Positions 29,684 through 39,200 of a DNA stretch of 64,000 nucleotides are shown piece after piece. The stretch comes from Deltaproteobacteria bacterium (GTDB taxonomy: Bacteria; Myxococcota; Kuafuiibacteriia; Kuafuiibacteriales; Kuafuiibacteriaceae). The notes under the pieces were generated by a model, which was not told the DNA's origin, did no database searches, and saw only the letters and a program-made list of their open reading frames with translations. The stretch spans positions 2,232,001 through 2,296,000 of the forward strand of contig JADJBV010000001.1 of assembly GCA_016703535.1 (NCBI GenBank), in the 5' to 3' direction. Each line of letters begins with the position of its first letter. Within the stretch, counting starts at the first letter, position 1. Made by a program: the position numbers and the translations under genes.

Positions 29684-29967
29684 GGGACGGGCTCCCGCTG
29701 CGCGGGTCGCGTCGGGGACGGGCTCCCGCTGCGCGGGTCGCGGCTGGGGCTCCCGCTGCGCGGGTCGCGGGCGGGGCTCCCGCTGCGCGGGTCGCGTCGG
29801 GGACGGGCTCCCGCTGCGCGGGTCGCGGGGGGGGCTCCCGCTGCGCGGGTCGCGTCGGGGACGGGCTCCCGCTGCGCGGGTCGCGTCGGGGACGGGCTCT
29901 CGCTGCGCGGGTCGCGGCTGGGGCTCCCGCTGCGCGGGTCGCGGGCGGGGCTCCCGCTGCGCGGGTG
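29684..29967. repeat. Tandem array of about ten short palindromic repeats
   Basis: Ten copies of GCTCCCGCTGCGCGGGTCGC follow each other, separated by variable 7-10 base links (such as GTCGGGGACGG or GGCTGGG). One copy reads CTCTCGC. Each unit contains the hairpin CCCGC-TGC-GCGGG. The last unit is cut by the tadA stop codon. The open frames that cross the array encode only repeats and are not genes. It resembles REP/BIME-type arrays or a minisatellite. Confidence 0.85.
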
Positions 29968-30435
29968 CTAGTCCGGTCGGCTTCGCTTCTTTTGGAAGAA
30001 CTCCCGAAGCAACGCGCCGCCCTCCTCCGCCAAGACCCCTGCCTCGATCTGGAGCCGATGGTTGAGCCGCGGGTCGTCGCAGAGCTGATAGAGGCTGCGG
30101 ACTGCGCCGGCTTTGGGATCGGTCGCGCCGTAGACCAGCCGCGGGATCCGAGCGTTGACGATCGCGCCGGCGCACATGGGGCACGGTTCGAGGGTCACGT
30201 AGAGGGTCGCGTCGTGGAGCCGCCAGCGTCCCAACACTTTGGCCGCCTCTCGGATCGCGGTGAGTTCGGCGTGACCGGTCGGATCGGCGGCGAGCTCTCG
30301 GGTGTTGCTGGCTGCGGCCACCAGCGTGCCATCGACGATCACGACGGCGCCGACGGGGACCTCCCCGCGGGTTGCGGCGGAGCGGGCCTCCGCCAAGGCC
30401 AACTGCATCCACTGGTGATCGATCTCGGTGGGCAC
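29968..30435 (-). CDS. tadA: tRNA-specific adenosine deaminase TadA
   Basis: This 155-residue zinc deaminase has the HAE motif (PTGHAELTAIREA) with the catalytic Glu, and PCPMCAGAI with the two zinc Cys. It converts A34 to inosine in tRNA-Arg(ACG), and a tRNA-Arg(ACG) gene lies at 54312-54385 in this window. The start is GTG 30435, three bases after the stop of the Usp gene, so the two are probably cotranscribed. Confidence 0.94.
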   Translation of the reverse strand: MPTEIDHQWMQLALAEARSAATRGEVPVGAVVIVDGTLVAAASNTRELAADPTGHAELTAIREAAKVLGRWRLHDATLYVTLEPCPMCAGAIVNARIPRLVYGATDPKAGAVRSLYQLCDDPRLNHRLQIEAGVLAEEGGALLREFFQKKRSRPD

Positions 30436-30438
30436 AAC

Positions 30439-31380
30439 TCAGTCCCGGGAGGCCGCGCTGGGTAGCGGCACCACCAACACCGAAACCGGCGACTCGCGCA
30501 TCACGTGGGTGGTGGTCGAGCCGAGCTCGAAGATCGGTGCTCGTCCTCGGCCGTGGGAGCCGACCACCACCAGCTCGGCCCGGGTCACCCGGAGGGTCTC
30601 CAGGATCTGTTCGTCCGGATCGCCGGCGGTGACTTGAGGCGTGATCGAAAGTTGGGGGGTCGAGAACCGCTGCGCCAACGTCGCCAGCTGTGTCTCCGCT
30701 TCCGACTCGATCATCTCTCGGTATTCGGAGAGCACTCGATCATCGTCGGCGATCTCGGGGAGGGCCATCGGGTCGGCGACGGTCAACAAGGTCACGGCCA
30801 CCGCCCCGGGGGCCAGCCGCGCCGCCAAGTCCAGTCCGTGTTGCAGCACCCGCTCGGCCTCCGCGTGGAGATCGACGGCGATCAGCACCCGGCTAAGTCC
30901 CCTCAGCTCGTCCACGGGCGGGACGCCGTCTTTCCCCATCGGCATGACCAGGGTTGGCAACGGGCTGCCCCGCACCAGGGCCTCGGCGACGCTCCCCTTG
31001 AGCCAGCGGTTCAGCCCCGTACGACCGTGGGTGCCGGCGGCCAAAAGGGTGGCCCCGACCCGCTCGGCCGCGGCCGGAACCGCCCGAGAAGGTGTGCCCC
31101 GGATCACTTCATGGACGATGTTCACGCCCGCCGGAGGTCCAACCTGCTGGGTCATCGCCTCGAGCTGACGTTCGGCGGCCTCCTGGATCTTGGCCCGGAG
31201 GGCCTGGCAGCGGGCTTTGGACTCGGCGGTTTCGCCTTTGGGCTCGACCACCTCTTGGACCGCGTGGAACACGGTGATCCGCGGGCACCCGGTCGCCTTG
31301 GCCAGGCCAAAAGCGGCGGCCAGCGCCACCTTCGAGGCCTCCGAGAAGTCGATCGCCAAGGCGAGGTGGTCGGTCAACAT
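30439..31380 (-). CDS. Tandem-domain universal stress protein
   Basis: This 313-residue protein has two UspA domains. Each ends in the ATP-binding pattern: GTHGRTGLNRWLKGSVAEAL in the first and GSHGRGRAPIFELGSTTTHV in the second. The second lacks part of the GxxGxxxxxxxxxG pattern. It begins MLTDHLALAIDFSEASKVAL. The role is stress protection by unknown means. The upstream region holds a composite repeat. Confidence 0.93.
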   Translation of the reverse strand: MLTDHLALAIDFSEASKVALAAAFGLAKATGCPRITVFHAVQEVVEPKGETAESKARCQALRAKIQEAAERQLEAMTQQVGPPAGVNIVHEVIRGTPSRAVPAAAERVGATLLAAGTHGRTGLNRWLKGSVAEALVRGSPLPTLVMPMGKDGVPPVDELRGLSRVLIAVDLHAEAERVLQHGLDLAARLAPGAVAVTLLTVADPMALPEIADDDRVLSEYREMIESEAETQLATLAQRFSTPQLSITPQVTAGDPDEQILETLRVTRAELVVVGSHGRGRAPIFELGSTTTHVMRESPVSVLVVPLPSAASRD

Positions 31381-31392
31381 GGCCGGAGCCTA

Positions 31393-31800
31393 GCTTGGGG
31401 GCCCGGTCCGGCAAAGCCTGGCGAAGCGGTGCCAATACCCACCCGCCAGTTTCAAGGTGGTTCAGGCTCCTGGGTTCCTGCATTCCTCAACGATCCTCGC
31501 CTGCGCGAGCCTCCAAGGTCGTGGCCGAGGCGCCGAGGAAGCCAGAAAACCAGGATAATTCCCTAAGAAGCCCGGGCTCCAACGAAGCCACCACCCACTC
31601 AACCGACGGGCGTTGGGGGCCCGGTCCGCTCGAGCCGGCCCTCCCCGCACGCCCGCGGGGCCGGTCCCAGAGCCGAGCCGTCAGCCGGTTTCGAGGTGTG
31701 GTGTCCCTCTGTGCCGCAAGGCGCGCTTTCGGGGCCAACTCCTCGGGCTCCGGGCGCCGCCGGCAAACCGCTTAGGACGCCAGGAAACCAGGAAGAGTCC
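31393..31800. repeat. Composite intergenic repeat cluster (copy 1)
   Basis: This gene-free region is made of modules that also occur at 60291-60536. Module A is 31393-31427 (32 of 35 bases match 60291-60325). Module B is 31462-31490 (CAGGCTCCTGGGTTCCTGCA, inverted at 60507-60535). Module C is 31535-31585 (GCCAGAAAACCAGGA, inverted near 60413-60460). A second, partial module A lies at 31612-31658 and a second module C at 31767-31800. No protein is supported here. Confidence 0.75.
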
Positions 31801-31852
31801 AGAGTGGGGGCCCCACTGTCGCCGGCTTTCGGCCCAGGCTAGAAGCGGGCCG

Positions 31853-32902
31853 GTGAGCCCAACCGACGTCAGCCTGCCCCGCCTTGGCGAGCGGATGGTC
31901 GAAGCCACGGTGGTCGCGTACCGAGTGACGCCCCAGCAGCGAGTCACCGCCGGTCAGGTGTTGCTGGTGGTCGAACACCAAGGTGCCCTTGCCGAGATCC
32001 CGGCGCCCCTCGCGGGTAGGGTCGAGGCCCTCCTGGTCCACGAGGGGGCCACGGTCCCGGCGGGCACCGCCTTGGTGCGGCTGAGCGAACTGAAGGGCCC
32101 CAAACCCGTCGAGCTCGGAGGTCCACCGCGGATCTCACCGGCGGTCCGGAAGTTGGCCCGGGAGTACGGGATCGATCTGCACGCCGTCCAAGGGTCAGGC
32201 CAAGAAGGCCGGGTCACCCGGACCGACGTGGAACGAGCGGTGGCGGTGACGCCCGCCGATCGGCCGGTCGAGGTTGTCCCCCAGGCGGCGCCGAACTTTG
32301 TCTCCCCGGGCGTCCTGTTCTACGACCTGGAGCTGTCGACCGTCGACCGCTGGATCGCCGCCGACCGAGCGGACGCCCGTTCGGCCCAGCTGGAGCTCAC
32401 GGCCTGGCCCTATCTCTTGTCAGCGATCGCCCGGGCCTTGGTCGACCAGCCGGAGCTCAACGCCACCAGCTTCGATCATCGGCTGATCAAGCGCTCCGAC
32501 CGCCACCTTTCGGTCGGGTTCGAGGCCCTGGCCAAGGCCGCGGTGATCCACCGGGCCGATCAACTGCCGCTCCTGGCCCTGGCCTCCACCCTCGCCGCCC
32601 TGAGGCAACGGGCGGAACGGGGCACCCTCACCGCCGCCGATCAGGCCCCCAGCGCCTTTTCGGTGGCCCTCGGCGAAGGACACCTCGGGATCGGGACCTC
32701 CGGCCTGCGATCCCCGGAGGTGGCCAACCTTCGGCTTTCGGCCATTCGCCGGCAACCCTGGGCGGTGAACCATCAGGGCGTCGAACAGGTGGTGGTGCTC
32801 CCGGTGGTGACGGCGGCGTTGAACTTCGACCCGCGGTTCGTGAGCCCTTCGGTCGCCAGTGCCTTCTTGGGACGGATCGACGCCAAGCTCCGGACCCGCT
32901 GA
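31853..32902 (+). CDS. Degenerate 2-oxoacid dehydrogenase E2-like protein
   Basis: This 349-residue protein (GTG start at 31853) has the E2 layout. Its lipoyl-like domain at residues 5-80 starts VSLPRLGERMVEATVVAYRV. An E3/E1-binding domain at about 93-130 includes RISPAVRKLAREYGIDLHAV and GSGQEGRVTRTDVERAV. The rest is a CAT-fold acyltransferase. Key residues are lost: the lipoyl-lysine motif ETDKA reads EHQGA, so no Lys can be lipoylated, and the catalytic DHRxxDG near the end reads DPRFVSP, without the His or Asp. No E1 or E3 genes are nearby. It may be a scaffold like mammalian E3-binding protein. The frame is open about 80 codons upstream but through repeats. Confidence 0.85.
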   Translation: MSPTDVSLPRLGERMVEATVVAYRVTPQQRVTAGQVLLVVEHQGALAEIPAPLAGRVEALLVHEGATVPAGTALVRLSELKGPKPVELGGPPRISPAVRKLAREYGIDLHAVQGSGQEGRVTRTDVERAVAVTPADRPVEVVPQAAPNFVSPGVLFYDLELSTVDRWIAADRADARSAQLELTAWPYLLSAIARALVDQPELNATSFDHRLIKRSDRHLSVGFEALAKAAVIHRADQLPLLALASTLAALRQRAERGTLTAADQAPSAFSVALGEGHLGIGTSGLRSPEVANLRLSAIRRQPWAVNHQGVEQVVVLPVVTAALNFDPRFVSPSVASAFLGRIDAKLRTR

Positions 32903-32966
32903 TCCCCGCCCCAAACCCGAATCCCCCTTTTCCTCGGAGCAGATCGCTCGTATCGTTCCGCTCGGC

Positions 32967-34823
32967 TTGGCTACCAAAAGCGCCATCAAGACTGCAAAAG
33001 ACGTCCTCGACCGGTTCTACCGAGACGCGGAGGGTCGGACCAACCGGCAGATCGACGTGTACTTCACGCTCGAGGACATGCAGCTCGGCAAGGAGCGATC
33101 CGAGGCGGCCATCGAATACCTGGTCAGTCGAGGTCTGGTGAACAGCTTCGGCAGCGACATCGCTTACCTCACCGAAGCGGGTCTGCAGGCGGTGCGGGAC
33201 GACGTCGACATCGGCGCCATCCCCAAGGTGGTCCGCGAATTTGCGGCCCAGAAGTCCACCAGCTCCAGCAACGAAGCCCCACCGCGGCCCGCTTCGGGCA
33301 CCACCAGCGGCGGCGGTCGAGTCCGCCCCAACAAACCGTTCCTGATGCACATCACCGCCGAGGGTGAAGAATACGCCCTGCCCCTCGACTGGATCTGCAC
33401 CATCGGCCGGCAAGACGGGAACGACGTCAAGGTCAACGATCAGCGCGCGTCCAAGCGCCACGCCGAGATCTTCTACAACGACGGCACCTACTTCCTCCGG
33501 GATCTCAACTCGGCCAACGGCACCTTGCTGAACGGCGAATACGTGGTCGAGGACATCGCCCTCAAACACGACGACGAGGTGGTGATCGGGCGGACGATGA
33601 TCCTCTTTCAGACCCCCGAGGTCGTGCCGCGGCCCGCGGGACCGGCGCCCTCCGAGGCGGCCAGCGACGAAGCCACGGTGGTGCCGCTGCCCTCCGAAAG
33701 TGAGCCGGTGGTCGCCACCGAACGGCCCTCCGAAAACGAAGATCCCTCGCCGATCCGAGTGGTGCGTGGCCAACCCGAGCCTGCCCGCGGTCGAGGCCGA
33801 GTGGTCGATCCGATGCCGACCCCAGCCGAGGACCTCTTCGCCGAAGCGCCGACCCGAGGCGCCGCCGAACCCGAAGATCTCTTCGCCGCACCGTCGACCC
33901 AAAAAGGGGGCGGTGAAGATCTCTTCGTCGACGCCGCGCCTGAGGCTTCGACCGATGACGCCTTGTTTACGCCGCCGTCCAGCAAGAAGCCGACCGAAGA
34001 TCTCTTCGCGGCCGATCGGAGCCGGGATCGGGATCAGGATGATCTCTTCGCGGACACCAAAAAGCGGGCGCCGGCCGAGGCGGATCTGTTCGCGCCCAAA
34101 CCTCAGTCACCCAACGACGACGAGTTGTTCGCCGACACCAAGCTGCGGACCAGCGCACCGCTTTCGCCGCGCCCGTCGTCGAGGGCCAAAACTCAGGTCA
34201 ACGACGGCCTCGGCATCCCGCCGCGGATCGACAGCAGCGCCCGTTTGGTCGCCGAGTTGACCAACGAACCGGTGGCGACGGACGTGCTCGAGGAGCTCCA
34301 ACCGCTCCCGCCCGAGGCCCTTGGTTCTCCGATCGACGAGGTCGCGCCGCTGAGCCCCGGGAGCTGGGAAGAGCGGACCCCAACCGACGCCGCCCTGCAA
34401 AACCGATCGGTCGAAGGTCTGGACGAAGCCCAAAACGACGAAGCCACGATGATGTCGAGCCGCCAGGCGGTCTTCGGCCAGGCGTCGCCGTCGGACCATC
34501 CGCCTTCGGAGGAGTTGCCGCGGTGGGGTGAGGCCTCCCGGCCGGTCGCCAGCGTCGAGGCGGACCCGGACTTGGGTCTAGGGTTACCGTTGTACGGCGA
34601 GGATCTGCCCGAGGCCGCGATCTCGTTGGTGGAGCTCAAGCCCCTCCGGCCCGACGAGGATGACGGGCTTCCCCCGGATGCGGAGACCTTCCAGCGGACC
34701 TTGGCCGCCCTGCGACGGGCCACCGAACGGGCCGATCTCCCGGATCGAGCCCAGGTCCTGGAGGCGATCGAGCTCCTGGAGACCCATCCTTACGTCAGAG
34801 TCGCCCTCAAGGCGTTGGGTTGA
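32967..34823 (+). CDS. FHA-domain protein with eight acidic Leu-Phe motifs
   Basis: The protein has 618 residues. TTG 32967 is chosen; GTG 32859 is in frame but overlaps the previous gene. Residues about 30-85 resemble a winged helix (NRQIDVYFTLEDMQLGKERS). Residues about 134-195 form an FHA domain (TIGRQDGND, SKRHAEIFY, LNSANGTLLNG) that binds phosphothreonine. After it, from about residue 285 to 390, a disordered acidic region carries eight related motifs: EDLFA, EDLFA, EDLFV, DALFT, EDLFA, DDLFA, ADLFA and DELFA. The C-terminal end is helical. It probably acts as an adaptor in kinase signalling. Confidence 0.85.
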   Translation: MATKSAIKTAKDVLDRFYRDAEGRTNRQIDVYFTLEDMQLGKERSEAAIEYLVSRGLVNSFGSDIAYLTEAGLQAVRDDVDIGAIPKVVREFAAQKSTSSSNEAPPRPASGTTSGGGRVRPNKPFLMHITAEGEEYALPLDWICTIGRQDGNDVKVNDQRASKRHAEIFYNDGTYFLRDLNSANGTLLNGEYVVEDIALKHDDEVVIGRTMILFQTPEVVPRPAGPAPSEAASDEATVVPLPSESEPVVATERPSENEDPSPIRVVRGQPEPARGRGRVVDPMPTPAEDLFAEAPTRGAAEPEDLFAAPSTQKGGGEDLFVDAAPEASTDDALFTPPSSKKPTEDLFAADRSRDRDQDDLFADTKKRAPAEADLFAPKPQSPNDDELFADTKLRTSAPLSPRPSSRAKTQVNDGLGIPPRIDSSARLVAELTNEPVATDVLEELQPLPPEALGSPIDEVAPLSPGSWEERTPTDAALQNRSVEGLDEAQNDEATMMSSRQAVFGQASPSDHPPSEELPRWGEASRPVASVEADPDLGLGLPLYGEDLPEAAISLVELKPLRPDEDDGLPPDAETFQRTLAALRRATERADLPDRAQVLEAIELLETHPYVRVALKALG

Positions 34824-34848
34824 CCTTTTTCCTGTTGCTTCCGTGGCT

Positions 34849-34869
34849 GCGCTCGCCTAGAGAGAGCGC
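34849..34869 (+). promoter_or_regulatory. Leader hairpin overlapping rpsD ribosome site
   Basis: GCGCTC at 34849-34854 and GAGCGC at 34864-34869 are perfect inverted copies ending three bases before the rpsD ATG. The only Shine-Dalgarno-like sequence (AGAGAG) lies in the second arm, so folding would hide it. S4 is known to control its own synthesis in several bacteria; that it does so here is an inference. Confidence 0.4.
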
Positions 34870-34872
34870 CCT

Positions 34873-35496
34873 ATGTCTCGCTACACCGGTCCCCGTCTGC
34901 GGGTCCTGCGGCGACTCGGTACCGGCGATCTGCCGGGCCTGATGGTCGCTCGCGGCGACCTTCGCCGTCCCTACCCGCCCGGCCAACATGGCCCGACCCA
35001 ACGCATCAAGCTCTCGGATTACGCGATCCGGCTTCGTGAGAAGCAGAAGCTGCGCGGCCACTATGGCGTCGGCGAAAAGCAGTTCCGCCGCTACATGGTC
35101 CAGGCCAAACGCGCCAAGGGCAACACGGGCGAAAAGTTGCTCTCCTTGCTCGAGAGCCGCTTGGACAACGTGGTCTTTCGGCTCGGCTTGACCCGCACCA
35201 TCCGCGGCTCGCGCCAGCTGGTGGCTCACGGTCACATCGAGGTGAACGGCAAGAAGGTGGACATTCCTTCCTTCGCTTGCCGGCCGGGCGACGTGATCGC
35301 GGTCCGGGAGTCCAGCAAGACCCGGGAACGCGTGGCGGCCGAGATCCAAGGTCCGGTGATCCTGGCGACCCCGGGATACTTGGAGCGGGACGAGGTCGGG
35401 TTGCGGGGCACGTTCATGCACCTGCCCGAAGCCAGCGATTGCCCCCTCGACATCAACGAAGCGTTGGTCGTCGAGTTGTACGCCATCGCCCTGTGA
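34873..35496 (+). CDS. rpsD: 30S ribosomal protein S4 (uS4)
   Basis: The protein has 207 residues, standard length. It starts MSRYTGPRLRVLRRLGTGDL and has no zinc Cys. The S4 RNA-binding domain is clear (LESRLDNVVFRLGLTRTIRG, then RQLVAHGHIEVNGKKVDIPS). It helps start 16S rRNA folding. It stands alone here, away from the rpsM-rpsK-rpoA-rplQ group where it often lies. Confidence 0.97.
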   Translation: MSRYTGPRLRVLRRLGTGDLPGLMVARGDLRRPYPPGQHGPTQRIKLSDYAIRLREKQKLRGHYGVGEKQFRRYMVQAKRAKGNTGEKLLSLLESRLDNVVFRLGLTRTIRGSRQLVAHGHIEVNGKKVDIPSFACRPGDVIAVRESSKTRERVAAEIQGPVILATPGYLERDEVGLRGTFMHLPEASDCPLDINEALVVELYAIAL

Positions 35497-35504
35497 GTTG
35501 GGCT

Positions 35505-35532
35505 CCGGGCGAGGTCCACCGACTTCGCCCGG
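35505..35532. terminator. Bidirectional terminator-type hairpin between convergent genes
   Basis: CCGGGCGAGGTC and GACTTCGCCCGG form a 12-base stem with one G-T wobble around CACC. It fills the gap between the rpsD stop and the stop of the opposite gene. No T run of note follows. Confidence 0.6.
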
Positions 35533-36138
35533 CTACTTCTTCTCTCCTGGTCGTCGAATCACCGGCTTTGTCGCCGGTCGGGGCGCGACTGCCTGCACGG
35601 TCGTGACCGTCGCCTCTCCCCGCGGCTCCTCTTCCAGCGGCGGGAAGATGCTGGACCAGTCGAGCCTGGCCAACACCCCAAAATCGATGGCCCCGGGTCG
35701 ACCCAAGGCCATCCAGATCGGTCGGTAGAAGTCGAAGGGCGTAAAGCCGAAGGCGACGACCTTGGCGTAGGCCATCGCGACCACCGGATCGAGGCCCGCC
35801 TCGGCGAAAGTCTGGGCAAAAGCCGGCTCACTCAAAGCCCCGGTCTCCCGATCCACCAACGGCAAGGCAGCGTCGGTGCCTGGACCGATGAAGCGCCCGA
35901 GGCTCGCCCAGGGGTCCTTCACCAGGGCCTGACGAATGCGCAAACGCCGGGCTTTGACCGAAGGGTCGTGGAGCTTGGGGTCGGTGGTGTCGGGCCTCCT
36001 CAGGCAAAACCGCCGGATCGTCGCGTCCGCGCAGCGCCGGGCGTCTTCGGCGGAGAGCCCACACTCCCCGTAGATTCTCAGCAACCAGCTGGCGTCGACC
36101 GCTACCCTACTCGGACCCACACGAACCCCGGTGGACAT
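35533..36138 (-). CDS. Hypothetical protein
   Basis: This 201-residue protein was not recognised. ATG 36138 is a tentative start, and no good ribosome site is visible. It has no signal peptide or membrane helix. The N-terminal half is helical with two Cys in the Arg-rich segment ADATIRRFCLRRPD. A central hydrophobic part has AYAKVVAFGFTPFDFYRPIW. The end is Pro/Arg-rich and basic (TKPVIRRPGEKK). It is divergent from the pseudokinase gene across about 90 bases and converges with rpsD. Confidence 0.65.
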   Translation of the reverse strand: MSTGVRVGPSRVAVDASWLLRIYGECGLSAEDARRCADATIRRFCLRRPDTTDPKLHDPSVKARRLRIRQALVKDPWASLGRFIGPGTDAALPLVDRETGALSEPAFAQTFAEAGLDPVVAMAYAKVVAFGFTPFDFYRPIWMALGRPGAIDFGVLARLDWSSIFPPLEEEPRGEATVTTVQAVAPRPATKPVIRRPGEKK

Positions 36139-36229
36139 CATGCAACAAATCGGGCGGCGACGCACGGAACCGGACCGAGGCCCTGGACCTTACTCGCGGG
36201 TCGAATGTGGCGTTATCTTTGGGCGCCCG

Positions 36230-39200
36230 ATGTCGGACCTGGTTGAGGCGCCACCGGTCGAGGCCCTGCCCGAGGGCGCGCGGAACGTCGGCCCCTACAC
36301 GATCGTCGGAGCGATCGGGCCGGGCCGCCGAACCTTCGCCCACTTGGCCAAAGACGATGGCGGCGTGTTGTTCGTGTTGCGAGAGCTGAAGACCAGCGTC
36401 TCGTTGGAGACCTTTGAGGCCGAGCTGAAACAGAGCCGGGGCTTGGCGGTGGGCGAACCGGCTTTGCCGCTGCTGCACGCCGGCAGTCAAAGTTACGCGC
36501 CCCATCGGGCGGCCGTCGGCGAAAGTTTAGGGACGATCTTGGCCACGGTCCTCAAGGAGGCTCGGCCGATCGAGATCGGCATCGCCTTGACGATCGCGAT
36601 GGGCGTGGCCGATCGGCTGGCGCAAGAGCCACGGCCCCACGGCGATCTGGTCCCGCACCACGTGATCGTGGGCTACGACGGCGTGATCCACCTGCGGGAT
36701 CCCGCGGCCGACAGTTATCGCGAACGTTGCCAAGCCGCGAGCCGGCGACCCTATCGTTCACCGGAGCACGTCCGAGCCGATCCGTTGGTGGCCGGCTCCG
36801 ACGTCTTCGTGCTCGGGATCTTGTTGTTCGAGCTCTCGACGGGGCGCCGCCTCTTCGATGGCCCGGACGAACGACGAGAGCTGGCGATCCTGGAGGCCGA
36901 AAGCCCCAAACCTCGAGAGCTGGTGGGCGAAGCTTATCCGATCGAGCTGCAGCTGGTGTTGCGCAAGCTGCTGCGGCCGTCCCCGGCCGGGCGCTTCATC
37001 GATGGGCGGGCCAGCAAAGAGGCGCTGCGTCTGGTGGCGGCCACCCGACCGGACGCCGGACCCTCGGCCTTGGCCCATTGGATGCGCGCCCGTTTCCCGG
37101 AGCGCCTGGCGCGGTGGACCACCTTGACCGGCCCCTTGGCTCGCCCGGTGTCGGATCTGGTGGCCGAGACCACCCACCCCCTGCCCCAAGAGCGGCCGTT
37201 TTCCCGGGCCAAGACCCAACTTTCTCCCCGGTCGCCGGCCCCGCTCAGCCTCGAAAGCCCAGCCCTGGACACGGTGCGCCAGCGCCTCGAGGCCTTGGGA
37301 TCGCCGCCGGTCGAGGCCTCCTTGAAGGCCGAGATCGAGGCGCTGAAGAGCAGGAAGAGGGTCGATCCGTCGGCCCACCCGGCGACCCTGACCGAAGAGG
37401 AGCGACCCCTGCTCCCGACCGAAGTGCCCGAACTCGATCCGGATCCCACCGAAATCGCGGACTCGCCGCCGGGCGGCACCCCCAGCTTCGAGCGGGCCGC
37501 GACGGTCACCGCCGAAGAGCCCGCCGATCAGTTTCACTTCGAGTCCCTCTTCGACCCAACGATCCCCAAGGTCCGAAGCAAGAAGCCCCAGAGCAAGCCG
37601 ATGCCGCCGCTGGACCAGCCGCTGCCCGAGTTGCCCTCGGAGTTGGGGGGGCCACGGAGTGGACCACGAACGCCGCTGACCAAAGAGCCGCCGCCGATCT
37701 TGAGCGGCGAAGAGCGCCCCAGCTCCACGGTGCGGACCCAACTCGACGAGGTCGTGGAGTCGACCTTGACCTCGGGATCTTTCCCTCCGGGCTTCAGCCG
37801 GGAGTCCTTGGTCGATCTCTCTGGTTTGCCGCCGCTTTCGGAGGCGGTCGAACACGCCGGCGAACGGACGCCCCTCGATCTGGAGTTGGAGGTGACGCGG
37901 CAAGACGGCGGGCCCCGAGGGCTCCTGCCCCCCCGAGACTCGACCCTGGTCGATCCCTTGCCGGCGCGGCGGCCCCGTCCCGACCCCGACGCCCAACTGT
38001 CGGAAGATCTGGTCCTGAACGAAGCGCCGCCCTCGGATCGGACCGACCTGGTCAAGGACCTGGCCCACGGGCCCGCCCAACGCCCGGCGCCCAGTGGGCG
38101 CGTCCCGGACACCGACGACACCATCGACGACGACTCGGTGCTGGAGCACTTGAGCCGCGATGAATTGGCGATGATGGCCCAGGCGACAGACCTGCCGATC
38201 CCGCCCTCCCCGCCCAAAGCGCCGCCGCCCCCCGCCAAACCGCCCGCCCCTCGGCCGGGGCCCGAGTCCACCCTGCGGCCCGAACCCGCGCCCCTCTTCA
38301 AAGAAGCTCCGCCCCTGGATCCGGGCCAACGCGGCCCTGAGCAGGCCCGGCTTCAGACTCAGGTCGTGCGCGATCGGATCGTGCCCAACCGATCCGGACC
38401 GGAGCCGAAGGGGGTGCCGGTCGAGCGAAACATCGCCACCCAGGTCGTGCGCGATCGGATCGTGCCCAACGACGAAGGTGCGGTGCCCGACGTCGAGGAG
38501 TGGTCCCGCGGTGCGGCCCCGACCGCGGTGCTCAAAGAACGCCAAGCCGCCGCTCGGGCCCCGACCGCTCCCTTGCCCCGTCCCTCCGAGTCGTCCGACA
38601 ACGAAGATGGCGTCGCGATCATCCCGATCTCAGATGACGAGTTGGCCGCCGCCTCGAAGAAGCGGCTGATCGGCGTCGCGATCGGCCTGGGATCGGTGGT
38701 GGTGTTGGCGAGCGCCGGCTTGTTCCTCTACCGGAACACCGAAACCGAGGTCGAAGCCCTGGTGATCCCAGAGCGGCCGGCGATGATCGAGCAGAAGAAA
38801 GTTGCCCCGCCGACGCCGCCGCCGGTCCTGATCCCGACCAGCACCCTGGGCGCGCCCCCCACTCCCCCGAAGGTCCCGCCGCCGACGGGCAAGGGTGCGG
38901 AGGCGCCTCAAGACCCGCCACCGCCAGAACCGAACGGGCGGTCCCCAGACACCACCGCCCCCGCCCTCAACGACGGTGAACCAGCGGGGGGCGAAGTGTT
39001 CGTCGAGCCCGATCCGCCACCGGCCCAGGCCAAAGACCCGCCCCGGCCACCACCGGCCCGAAGCCGGCCCCGGCCGCCCCCACGGGAGAAGCGGCCCGCC
39101 CTCGAAAAGGCACCGCCCCCGGTCGACGCGCCACCGCCGCCCGAAGCCGCGCCGGCGCCGATCACCATCCGAGTCCTGCCCGAGACCGCCACGGTCTTGG

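Noticed and set aside
29684..29967. CRISPR array
   Set aside because: The spaces between units are only 7-10 bases, repeat among themselves, and no cas genes are near.
29483..30065. Open frames through the tandem array and tRNA-Ser
   Set aside because: They encode only repeat units and tRNA sequence.
31395..31852. Open frames in the intergenic repeat, including an upstream extension of the E2-like gene
   Set aside because: They cross repeated non-coding modules and have no ribosome sites or domains.
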